Source: Aquipuribacter nitratireducens (GTDB taxonomy: Bacteria > Actinomycetota > Actinomycetes > Actinomycetales > JBBAYJ01). Taken from it: a stretch of DNA of 64,000 nt. Numbering within the stretch: position 1 is the first letter of the stretch; every line of letters begins with the position of its first letter. The stretch is from positions 434,001 to 498,000 of the forward strand of contig NZ_JBBEOG010000002.1 in the NCBI RefSeq assembly GCF_037860835.1. Reading direction: 5' to 3'. The position numbers and the translations under genes were made by a program. The notes under the pieces are model-generated. The model was not told where the DNA came from. It was given only the letters and a program-made list of their open reading frames with translations, and ran no database searches. This document shows positions 16,669 to 23,955 of this stretch, one piece after another.

Positions 16669-18234
16669 GTGACCCGGTCGGTGCGCGCCCAGGTCGTCGG
16701 CGCCGTCGTCCTGCTGCTCGTCGTCGGTCTCGCGGTGTCGGCGGTCCTCAGCTACGTCGTGCAGTACAACGACGTCGACGAGCGGGTCGCGCGGGAGCTC
16801 GAGCAGGAGGTCCAGGAGTTCGAGACGCTCGCCTCCGGACCGCTCAACCCCGTGACGGGCGAGCCGTGGCAGGGCGTCGACGAGGTGCTGACGACCCTCG
16901 TCACCACGCTCGCCCCCGAGGAGAACCAGGTGCTCCTCGGCTTCGTCGACGGCCGCCTCGTCACCGTGCAGGAGTCGACCGAGCGCATCGACTTCGAGGA
17001 CGAGACCGCCGCGCTCGCCGACATCGTCGCCTTCCCCGCCCCCGGCATCGGCAGCACGGACACCTCACAGGGCCGGCTCGCCTTCGCCGCCGTCCCCGTC
17101 GTGGACCCCGCCGACGGGCGCGACGCCCTGTTCGTCGCGACGTACCTCGTGTCCGACGAGTACGCCGAGGTGACGGGGACCATCCGGGACCGCGCCGTCG
17201 TCTACGGCGCCGTCGTGGTCGTCGTCGCAGCCGTGGGGTGGCTCCTGCTCGGCCGGCTGCTCGCGCCGCTCGCCGCCCTGCGGGACGCCGCGGCGAGCAT
17301 CGACGACCAGGATCTCTCCCGCCGCATCGACGTCGAGGGTCGTGACGAGGTCTCCGACCTCGGCCGCCGCTTCAACGCGATGCTCGACCGCCTCGAGAGC
17401 GCGTTCGCGAGCCAGCGCGACCTCCTCAACGACGTGGGGCACGAGCTGCGGACGCCCGTCACCATCGTCCGCGGGCACCTCGACCTGCTCGACGCCGACG
17501 ACCCGACCGACGTGCGTGCGACCCGGGAGCTCGTGCTCGACGAGCTCGACCGGATGTCGCGGCTCGTCGACGACCTCATCACCCTCGCGAAGTCGGAGCG
17601 GCCGGACTTCGTGCGCCCCGGGCCCGTCGACGTCACGGTCCTCACCGACGAGGTCCTCGAGAAGGTGAGCGCCGTCGCGCCGAGGTCGTGGCGCCTCGAC
17701 GGGCTCGCCGCGGGCACGGTCCTCCTCGACCGCGAGCGCGTCACGCAGGCGCTCGTCCAGCTCGCCGCGAACGCCGTCACGCACACCGCACCGCACGACG
17801 AGATCGCGATCGGGTCCGCCCGCGTCGCAGGTGACGACACAGGTGCCGGGGACCGGGTGCTGCTGTGGGTGCGCGACACCGGGCCCGGCGTCGACCCCGA
17901 CGACGAGGAGCACATCTTCCGGCGGTTCGGTCGGGGCACGGGCGAGGACCGGGGGAGCGGCACCGGTCTCGGCCTCGCGATCGTCCAGGCCATCGCCGTC
18001 GCGCACGGCGGCGGGGTCGTGCTGGAGAACGCACCCGGGGAGGGCGCGACGTTCGTCCTCGACCTGCCGTGGGTGCCGGCGGGTCAGCCCGACGAGGACC
18101 TCGAGGTGCCTCACCGCCCGGTCGACGGCCCGTACCCGCCCGAGGGGCCGCCGGACGACGGGGCCTACGACCTGTCCCTGTACCGACCACCCCACGGGGC
18201 CGACGGCCCCCGACCGGACGGAGCCCACCGGTGA
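16669..18234 (+). CDS. Two-component sensor histidine kinase with HAMP domain
   Basis: This 521-residue membrane kinase has a helix at about residues 9-31 and an extracellular sensor domain of about 140 residues. A second helix lies near 176-198 (AVVVVVAAVGWLLLG), followed by a HAMP linker. The phospho-accepting histidine is H258 in NDVGHELRTPVTIV. The ATPase domain shows the N-box QLAANAVTHT, DTGPGVDPDD and GTGLGLAIVQ. The C-terminal 50 residues are Pro/Gly-rich. The response regulator starts by a four-base overlap, so they form one system. The signal is unknown, but the upstream Asp-rich membrane protein hints at a cation or envelope cue. Confidence 0.9.
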   Translation: MTRSVRAQVVGAVVLLLVVGLAVSAVLSYVVQYNDVDERVARELEQEVQEFETLASGPLNPVTGEPWQGVDEVLTTLVTTLAPEENQVLLGFVDGRLVTVQESTERIDFEDETAALADIVAFPAPGIGSTDTSQGRLAFAAVPVVDPADGRDALFVATYLVSDEYAEVTGTIRDRAVVYGAVVVVVAAVGWLLLGRLLAPLAALRDAAASIDDQDLSRRIDVEGRDEVSDLGRRFNAMLDRLESAFASQRDLLNDVGHELRTPVTIVRGHLDLLDADDPTDVRATRELVLDELDRMSRLVDDLITLAKSERPDFVRPGPVDVTVLTDEVLEKVSAVAPRSWRLDGLAAGTVLLDRERVTQALVQLAANAVTHTAPHDEIAIGSARVAGDDTGAGDRVLLWVRDTGPGVDPDDEEHIFRRFGRGTGEDRGSGTGLGLAIVQAIAVAHGGGVVLENAPGEGATFVLDLPWVPAGQPDEDLEVPHRPVDGPYPPEGPPDDGAYDLSLYRPPHGADGPRPDGAHR

Positions 18235-18899
18235 ACCGCATCCTCATCGCGGAGGACGAGCCGCGCATCGTCAGCTTCCTCGAGAAGGGGCTGCGGGCCA
18301 ACGGCTTCACGACGACGTCCGCGCCCGACGGCGTGACGGCGCTCGACCTCGCCCGCAGCGACGAGGTCGACCTCGTCATCCTCGACGTGGGGCTCCCCCT
18401 CATGGACGGCTTCTCGGTCCTCAGGGCGCTGCGCGCCCAGGGGCACACCGTCCCGGTCGTCGTCCTCACGGCGCGGGACGCCGTCGACGACACGGTGACG
18501 GGGCTGTCGCTGGGCGCCGACGACTACGTGCGGAAGCCGTTCGCCTTCGAGGAGCTGCTCGCGCGCGTGCGGTTGCGGCTGCGCGCGGCGTCCGCGTCGT
18601 CCGCGGAGGAGACCGTGCTCCGCGTCGGTGGTCTCAGCCTCGACCTGCGGACGCGGCGCGCCGACGTCGAGGGCCGCACCGTCGACCTGTCGGCGCGGGA
18701 GTTCGGGCTCGCCGAGGTCTTCATGCGCCACCCGGACCAGGTGCTCAGCCGCGAGCAGCTGCTCTCCCGGGTCTGGGGCTACGACTTCGACCCGGGGTCG
18801 AACGTCGTCGACGTCTACGTCCGCTACCTGCGCGGGAAGGTCGGCAGGGAGCGGATCGAGACGGTCCGCGGGATGGGCTACCGCCTCGTGTCCCCCTGA
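18231..18899 (+). CDS. OmpR/PhoB-family response regulator
   Basis: This 222-residue regulator is the partner of the kinase it overlaps (GTGA). The receiver domain has the acidic pair in IAEDEPRI, the phosphorylation site D52 in VILDVGLPLMDG, and a conserved Lys in YVRKPFAFEELL. The C-terminal winged helix (REFGLAEVFMRHPDQVLSREQLL and VYVRYLRGKVG) is of the Trans_reg_C type. It is probably a DNA-binding transcription factor. Its targets are not visible, though the upstream membrane protein gene is an obvious candidate. Bases 18900-19050 hold no gene or clear hairpin. Confidence 0.92.
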   Translation: MNRILIAEDEPRIVSFLEKGLRANGFTTTSAPDGVTALDLARSDEVDLVILDVGLPLMDGFSVLRALRAQGHTVPVVVLTARDAVDDTVTGLSLGADDYVRKPFAFEELLARVRLRLRAASASSAEETVLRVGGLSLDLRTRRADVEGRTVDLSAREFGLAEVFMRHPDQVLSREQLLSRVWGYDFDPGSNVVDVYVRYLRGKVGRERIETVRGMGYRLVSP

Positions 18900-19050
18900 C
18901 CGGCGGCCGTCCGGGCGAGTGTCCACAGGAGCGCCCGGACGGGCCTTCCGCGCCGCGGCGGCGCGTGCCACGATGTGCCGCCGCAGCGCGCCGGAGCGCC
19001 GCACCGGGGGGCGTGCCCCCGCGGGCGAGGCCATCGTCTCGGAGGGACCC

Positions 19051-20235
19051 ATGACCACGCCCCAGCCCGCTCCCGGCTGCCCGGACACCCCGGACGCCCG
19101 TGCCGTGCTCCGCTCGGTGGAGAAGGTCGTCGAGCGCGCCGCCGCGCCCACGCTCGGTGAGCGGCTGCGGCGGGCGAAGCTGACGTACGCGAGCCGGCAC
19201 GTCGTGCCGCTGCACGCCGGGCAGCCCCTCGCGCTGCTCACCGGGGACGACGTCGTCCCCGCCGCGGGCGACCTCGTCCTCGCCCGCGTCACCTCCGTCG
19301 GACAGCACACGTGGGTCGAGCTGCCCACCGGCCGGCACGCCCGTGTGTTCGCCGGTGACGAGGTGGTCCTCGCCTACGCCGACCGCTACGCGCCCGACGC
19401 GTTCCTCGCCCACGTCCCCGAGGACCTCGGCCCGTGCGACCTCGTCGCCGCCGGTGGCATCGCGGCACGGGTCGACGCCGCGCACGCGAGCATGGCCGCG
19501 CCGACGCGGATCGAGCCCGTGGGACTGCTCGCCGACGGGACGGGCCGCCGCCTCCGCCTGCGCGACTGGACGACGGTGCGGCCCCGGCAGCCGGAGCCGG
19601 CGACGGCCGACTCGGTGCCCGTCGTCGCCGTCGTCGGCACCGCGATGAACGCCGGCAAGACGACGGCCCTCGCCATGCTCGTGGCCGGCCTCAGCGCCGC
19701 CGGGCTCAGCGTCGGCGCCGCGAAGGTGACGGGGACCGCCGCCGGGAACGACCCGTGGCTGTTCACCGACGCGGGCGCCGAGGCCCTCGACTTCACCGAC
19801 GCCGGCCACCCCACGACGGCCGGGGTCGCCCACGAGGACTGCGTCGGCGTCGTCGGCGGGCTCCTCGCCGAGCTGCGCGGTCGGCACGACGTCGTCGTCA
19901 TGGAGATCGCCGACGGCGTGCTCCAGCGGGAGTCCGCCGCCCTCGTCGCCGACCCCCGTGTCCGCGCGGCCGTCGACGGGGTCCTCTTCGCCGCCGGTGA
20001 CGCCGTCGGCGCGCTCGGTGGCGCCGAGCGCCTCGCCGCCCTCGGGTGGCGCGTGCTCGGGGTGACGGGTTTGTTCACCGCCTCCCCGCTGGCGGTCCGC
20101 GAGACGGAGGAGCGGGCCGTGGTGCCGGTGCTCGCGAGCACGGACCTCGCACAGCCCGAGCACGCGCTCGCCCTCCTCGCCCGGCTGCGCGCCGACCGCG
20201 GCACCCGGCACGACGGGCTGACCACGCAGCCGTAG
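19051..20235 (+). CDS. P-loop NTPase-like protein, DUF1611-like, function unknown
   Basis: I do not recognise a characterised family. The 394-residue protein has an N-terminal beta-rich half (LTYASRHVVPLHAGQPLALL) and a C-terminal nucleotide-binding half. The P-loop-like sequence GTAMNAGKTT lies at residues 196-205, with Ala in place of the usual second Gly. It is followed by VGAAKVTGTAAGNDPWLFTDAGA and a Walker B-like VVVMEIADGVLQRES. This layout resembles DUF1611/MobB-type ATPases. The ATG has GGAGGG upstream. The aldo/keto reductase follows after 11 bases, although that gene has its own -10-like motif. Confidence 0.6.
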   Translation: MTTPQPAPGCPDTPDARAVLRSVEKVVERAAAPTLGERLRRAKLTYASRHVVPLHAGQPLALLTGDDVVPAAGDLVLARVTSVGQHTWVELPTGRHARVFAGDEVVLAYADRYAPDAFLAHVPEDLGPCDLVAAGGIAARVDAAHASMAAPTRIEPVGLLADGTGRRLRLRDWTTVRPRQPEPATADSVPVVAVVGTAMNAGKTTALAMLVAGLSAAGLSVGAAKVTGTAAGNDPWLFTDAGAEALDFTDAGHPTTAGVAHEDCVGVVGGLLAELRGRHDVVVMEIADGVLQRESAALVADPRVRAAVDGVLFAAGDAVGALGGAERLAALGWRVLGVTGLFTASPLAVRETEERAVVPVLASTDLAQPEHALALLARLRADRGTRHDGLTTQP

Positions 20236-20238
20236 GCT
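20233..20238 (+). promoter_or_regulatory. -10-like hexamer, leaderless start of aldo/keto reductase
   Basis: TAGGCT overlaps the TAG stop of the P-loop gene and lies 8 bases before the GTG at 20247. No ribosome-binding site separates it from the start. Confidence 0.5.
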
Positions 20239-20246
20239 CGCGGTCC

Positions 20247-21272
20247 GTGAGCGACACGACCTCGACGACGTCCGACCCCACCGGAGACACCGCCACCGCC
20301 CGTCACGTCCCGCGGCTGGGGCGGGACCTGTCCGTCGTCGGCCTCGGCTGCTGGCAGCTGGGCGCCGACTGGGGCGAGGTCAGCGAGTCCGACGCGAGCG
20401 CGACCGTCGTGGCGGCGCTCGACGCCGGGGTCACGTTCCTCGACACCGCCGACGTGTACGGCGACGGGCGCAGCGAGCGCATCGTCGGCGCCGTCGCCGC
20501 CGCACGTCCCGAGCGGCCCTTCGTCGCGACGAAGGCAGGCCGCCGCGCCGACCCGCACGTGCCCGAGCAGTTCACCGAGGCGAACCTGCGGGCGTGGGTG
20601 GAGCGGTCGCGGCAGAACCTCGGCGTCGACACCCTCGACCTCGTCCAGCTCCACTGCCCGCCCTCCCCGGTGTACTCCGACGACCGGGTGTTCGACGTCC
20701 TCGACGCGCTGGTCGACGAGGGTGTCCTCGCGGCGTACGGCGTCAGCGTCGAGCGCTGCGACGAGGCACTGACCGCGATCGCCCGGCCCGGCGTCGCGAC
20801 CGTCCAGATCATCCTCAACGCGTTCCGGCTCAAGCCGCTCGACGAGGTCGTCCCCGCCGCCCAGGAGGCGGGGGTCGGGATCATCGCGCGGGTGCCGCTC
20901 GCGTCGGGCCTGCTGAGCGGCCGCTACGACGCGTCGACGACGTTCGCGGAGAACGACCACCGCACCTACAACCGCGAGGGGCAGGCCTTCGACGTCGGCG
21001 AGACCTTCTCCGGCGTACCGTTCGACGTCGGCCTCCGCGCGGTCGAGGAGCTGCGCGAGGTCGCGGGGGAGCGGCCGCTCGCCGAGCTCGCCCTCCGCTG
21101 GGTCGTCGACACCCCCGGCGTCACGACCGTCATCCCCGGCGCCCGCAACCCCGATCAGGCGCGACGCAACGCCGCCGTCATGACGAGCGCGCCGCTGACG
21201 GACGACCAGCGCCGGGCGGTGCGTGAGACGTACGACCGGCACGTGCGCCCGGTCGTCCACGACCGCTGGTGA
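20247..21272 (+). CDS. Aldo/keto reductase (voltage-gated K+ channel beta-like group)
   Basis: This NADPH-dependent oxidoreductase has 341 residues and a TIM-barrel fold. The catalytic motif is LDTADVYGDGRSE with Asp and Tyr, and the Lys is in FVATKAGRR. The His of the tetrad is in DLVQLHCPP. The cofactor-binding C-terminus reads VTTVIPGARNPDQARRN. The MetE-like gene starts by a GTGA overlap. The substrate is probably a small aldehyde or ketone, but nothing here shows which one. Confidence 0.87.
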   Translation: MSDTTSTTSDPTGDTATARHVPRLGRDLSVVGLGCWQLGADWGEVSESDASATVVAALDAGVTFLDTADVYGDGRSERIVGAVAAARPERPFVATKAGRRADPHVPEQFTEANLRAWVERSRQNLGVDTLDLVQLHCPPSPVYSDDRVFDVLDALVDEGVLAAYGVSVERCDEALTAIARPGVATVQIILNAFRLKPLDEVVPAAQEAGVGIIARVPLASGLLSGRYDASTTFAENDHRTYNREGQAFDVGETFSGVPFDVGLRAVEELREVAGERPLAELALRWVVDTPGVTTVIPGARNPDQARRNAAVMTSAPLTDDQRRAVRETYDRHVRPVVHDRW

Positions 21273-22288
21273 CGCTTCCGGCCGGGCCCTGGGCCACGGG
21301 CGTCGGGTCGCTGCCGCACAGCCGGCCGGACGAGGCGCTCGACGTCGTCGTCGGGGAGCTCGGCGACGGTCACGTGCCGTTCGTGCCGGAGCTGCCGGGC
21401 CGCGGTGTCGGGTCGGACGTGATCGGTCGCGGGGCCGCGTTCCTCGTCGACCTGCCCGTGGACCTGCAGCCCGCCGGGTGGCGCCTCGTCGACCGCCCGG
21501 GGGCGGACCTACGGCGCGCCCGCTCGTGGTGGCGGCAGGACCTGGACGCCCTCGGCGACCGGGGACCGGAGCTGACCGGGGCTCGCGCGCTCAAGGTGGG
21601 TGTCACCGGGCCGTGGACCCTCGCCGCCGCCCTCCAGCGGCAGCGGGGCGAGGTGGCCGTCAGCGACCCCGGGGCCCGTCGCGACCTCGTCGACTCCCTC
21701 GCGGAGGGCGTCGGGCTGGTGCTCGCCGACGTCCGGCGGGCGGTGCCCGAGGTGCCGCTCGTCCTGCAGGTCGACGAGCCGTCGGTCGTCCCCGTCCTGC
21801 TCGGCCGGCTGCCGACGGCGAGCGGCTACGGCACGCTGCGGGCGGTCGAGGGGCCGGAGGTGCGTGACGGGCTGCGCCGCGTCGTCGACGCCGGCCACAC
21901 CGCCGGCGCGGCGGTCGTCGTCCACTGCTGCGCGGCGGGCGCGCCGGTGCGGCTGCTGGGGGAGACGCGGGCCGACGGGCTGTCGCTGCCGGTGCCGCTG
22001 AGCGCCGCGGGCGCCGCCGGGGCGGTGTGGGAGCACGTGGCCGGGCTGGTCGAGGCGGGCACGATGCTGCTCGCCGGGGTCCTCGACCCCACCGCCGACG
22101 TCGCGCCGGAGCCGGACGCCCTCGCCCGCGACGTCCAGCGCGTGTGGTCCGACGTCGGCCTCGCCGCCGACGCGCAGGCGCGGCTCGCGCTCACGTCGAC
22201 GTGCGGCGCCGCCGGGACAGCGCCCGCCGCGGCGGTGCGGCAGCTGCGGGCGCTCGCCGGGGCGGCGACCCGGCTCGCGACGGGCTGA
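21269..22288 (+). CDS. Cobalamin-independent methionine synthase-like (MetE C-terminal) protein
   Basis: This 339-residue protein corresponds to the C-terminal barrel of MetE. The zinc ligands are visible: H219 and C221 in VVHCCAAGAP, and C312 in TSTCGAAG. The opening TGVGSLPHSRPDEALDVV matches the short MetE-like proteins found in archaea and actinobacteria. The N-terminal half of classical MetE is missing, so it may use a different methyl donor, such as a protein-bound corrinoid, or another thiol acceptor. It is coupled to the aldo/keto reductase by GTGA. MetE-like genes near ligA are common in actinobacteria. Confidence 0.82.
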   Translation: MTLPAGPWATGVGSLPHSRPDEALDVVVGELGDGHVPFVPELPGRGVGSDVIGRGAAFLVDLPVDLQPAGWRLVDRPGADLRRARSWWRQDLDALGDRGPELTGARALKVGVTGPWTLAAALQRQRGEVAVSDPGARRDLVDSLAEGVGLVLADVRRAVPEVPLVLQVDEPSVVPVLLGRLPTASGYGTLRAVEGPEVRDGLRRVVDAGHTAGAAVVVHCCAAGAPVRLLGETRADGLSLPVPLSAAGAAGAVWEHVAGLVEAGTMLLAGVLDPTADVAPEPDALARDVQRVWSDVGLAADAQARLALTSTCGAAGTAPAAAVRQLRALAGAATRLATG

Positions 22289-22312
22289 CGCGCCTCCCAG
22301 CCGGCGTGGGGG

Positions 22313-22678
22313 TCATGCCGGGACGGTGCGCAGACGCCCGGCGATGTCGGTCACGTCGTCGAGGCGACCGTCCGCGACGCACATGAGCAGCTCGAAGGCC
22401 TCGTCGTCGCCGAGGTCCGGCCGCCTGCCGTTGAGGTCGAGGAGCACCACGCACGCGAGCCACCCGAGTCGTGTGTTGCCGTCGACCAGGGGATGGCTGG
22501 ACACGACCGAGTGCAGGAGGGCCGCCGCCTTGGTCCCGAGGTCGGGATACGCGTCCTGCCCGAAGGCGCTCGCCCTGCTGCGGTTGGTCGCGGCGTCGAG
22601 GAGCCCGAGGTCCCGGACCGGCCCGGCGCCGAGGACGCGCACGAGACGCACCAGGTCCTCGACGTCGAGGTGCTCCAC
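22313..22678 (-). CDS. Doc-family toxin (Fic fold)
   Basis: This 121-residue protein has the Doc/Fic active-site motif HPLVDGNTRLGW with H62, N68 and R70. The family consensus is HxFx(D/N)xNxR, so Leu replaces the usual Phe. Doc toxins phosphorylate elongation factor Tu and stop translation. The GTG start lies one base after the stop of the small RHH gene upstream, the normal antitoxin-toxin order. The final residues (CVADGRLDDVTDIAGRLRTV) are typical of the family. It converges on the MetE-like gene with a 24-base gap. Confidence 0.85.
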   Translation of the reverse strand: MEHLDVEDLVRLVRVLGAGPVRDLGLLDAATNRSRASAFGQDAYPDLGTKAAALLHSVVSSHPLVDGNTRLGWLACVVLLDLNGRRPDLGDDEAFELLMCVADGRLDDVTDIAGRLRTVPA

Positions 22679-22679
22679 C

Positions 22680-22892
22680 TCAGACGGTGCCGAGTCGCTG
22701 GAGGACGTCCGACCATCGATCGGCGAGTCGTTCGCCGGCCTCCTGCACGCGATCCTGGTGTCCCGCGCGCTCGTACCGTTCGAGCACCGCCCGGCGGACG
22801 ACCTCCTGGCGGGACAGTCCCTCCCGCTCCGCCAGGGCGGCGAGGGCCTGCTCGAGCTCGGAGTCCGTGCGCAACGCCATGGCCACCGCCAC
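22680..22892 (-). CDS. Ribbon-helix-helix antitoxin of the Doc pair
   Basis: This 70-residue protein has an N-terminal RHH-like DNA-binding segment (ALRTDSELEQALAALAERE, then GLSRQEVVRRAVLERY). The charged C-terminal stretch would hold the toxin. I chose the GTG at 22892 because AGGAGG ends 6 bases before it. A longer reading frame would run through the operator and the large hairpin. RHH antitoxins normally repress their own operon, and palindromes at 22907-22932 are the likely site. Toxin and antitoxin are one operon. Confidence 0.82.
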   Translation of the reverse strand: MAVAMALRTDSELEQALAALAEREGLSRQEVVRRAVLERYERAGHQDRVQEAGERLADRWSDVLQRLGTV

Positions 22893-22906
22893 ACGGCACC
22901 TCCTCT

Positions 22907-22932
22907 GATACCGAAGTGGTACCAGATCGATC
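22907..22932. promoter_or_regulatory. Operator-like palindromes before the antitoxin gene
   Basis: GATACC-N5-GGTACC (22907-22923), TGGTACCA (22917-22924) and GATCGATC (22925-22932) lie side by side just upstream of the antitoxin ribosome-binding site. They are AT-richer than the surroundings. Tandem short palindromes are typical RHH autorepression sites. Confidence 0.5.
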
Positions 22933-22949
22933 GGCTGTAAGCCGGGCCG

Positions 22950-23006
22950 CGAGAGGTCGCCGGTGCGACGACACGCCGGCGTGTCGCGCACATCGGCGAC
23001 CTCTCG
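22950..23006 (-). terminator. 57-base two-tier inverted repeat
   Basis: The arms CGAGAGGTCGCCG/CGGCGACCTCTCG, GTGCG/CGCAC and CGACACGCC/GGCGTGTCG pair with only a one-base and a two-base bulge, giving 27 paired positions. It lies 19 bases beyond the stop of the minus-strand epimerase gene and before the antitoxin promoter, so it could insulate the two. A similar structure lies at 58061-58123. Confidence 0.65.
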
Positions 23007-23025
23007 GCTGTGGGTCGACGGGTCC

Positions 23026-23934
23026 TCAGCGCCGGGTCGAGATCAGGTCGCGCAGTGCGGAGTGGAGCTCGACGTGGGCGAAGTCGAACCCGGCAGCCTG
23101 GAGCCGCGCCGGGAGCACCCGGCGCCCTGTGAGCCCGAGTGCCGGATCGGTGCGCAGGAGCAGCGCTCCGAGCCGGACCACCGGCGTCGGGGTGGGTGGC
23201 ACCGGCGGGCGGCCGACCACGGCACGCAGGTCCGCCATCAGCTGGCTGTTGCGCACCGGCGAGGGGCTGCTCGCGATCAGGACTCCCGAGAGGGAGGGGT
23301 CGGTGAGGGTGGCACGGACGATCGCCAGCCAGTCCTCGATGTGGATCCACGAGACCCACTGCCGGCCCGAACCGACCCGGCCGCCCAGGCCCCAGCGGGT
23401 CAGCAGGAGCAGCCGATCCAGTGCCGGGCTGTCGCGGTCCAGCACGATGCTGGTGCGCAGGACCACGACCGAAGCGGCGTGGACGCCGTCGACGGCGGCC
23501 TCCCACGCCCGTGCGACACCGGCCATCTGTGGCGGTCCGTCCGCCGGTGGGGAGGACTCGGTGAGGACCGCGTCCCCGGCGTCGCCGTAGATCGCGGCGG
23601 TGGAGGCCTGCACCCAGACGGGCACCGGTCGGGCCAGCTCGGCGGCGGCGGCAGCGAGCGCGCGGGTCGGCTCGACCCGGGAGGTGGTGAGGAGCTCGAT
23701 GTTCGCGGGGGTGGGCCTGCGGTCCACCAGTGCGCCGGACAGGTTGACCACGGCGGCGCCGTCCAGCTCCGCGGCCCAGGCGCCGACGGTGCGGCCGTCC
23801 CACGACACCTGACGGTGCTGTGAGTCACGATCCGGTCGACGGGTCAGCACGACGACGTCGTGCCCTCGACGGGTGAGGTCGGCAGTGAGCCGACGCCCGA
23901 GCGAGCCGCTGCCCCCTGCGACGACCACCTTCAC
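23026..23934 (-). CDS. YfcH-like NAD(P)-dependent epimerase (TIGR01777 family)
   Basis: This 302-residue atypical SDR begins MKVVVAGGSGSLGRRL, the Rossmann GGxGxxG loop. It contains AAVVNLSGALVDRRP and the segment VQASTAAIYGD, where the family's Tyr is found. A C-terminal DUF1731-like part follows. Family members are cytoplasmic with mostly unknown substrates, and some are linked to cell division. The GTG start has TAGGGT (23947-23942) 7 bases upstream, consistent with a leaderless message. It stands alone, with the helicase gene ending 21 bases upstream. Confidence 0.85.
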   Translation of the reverse strand: MKVVVAGGSGSLGRRLTADLTRRGHDVVVLTRRPDRDSQHRQVSWDGRTVGAWAAELDGAAVVNLSGALVDRRPTPANIELLTTSRVEPTRALAAAAAELARPVPVWVQASTAAIYGDAGDAVLTESSPPADGPPQMAGVARAWEAAVDGVHAASVVVLRTSIVLDRDSPALDRLLLLTRWGLGGRVGSGRQWVSWIHIEDWLAIVRATLTDPSLSGVLIASSPSPVRNSQLMADLRAVVGRPPVPPTPTPVVRLGALLLRTDPALGLTGRRVLPARLQAAGFDFAHVELHSALRDLISTRR

Positions 23935-23955
23935 CCGACGGACCCTACGTGCCGG

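Noticed and set aside
16669-18899. PhoR-PhoP as the source of the PHO-box regulator
   Set aside because: The pair is a generic HAMP kinase and OmpR-type regulator without phosphate genes (phoU, pst) nearby. Nothing links it specifically to phosphate sensing.
22289-23026. Prophage or integrative element around the toxin-antitoxin genes
   Set aside because: No integrase, attachment-site repeats or phage genes are present. Only the two small genes and the hairpin support a cassette.
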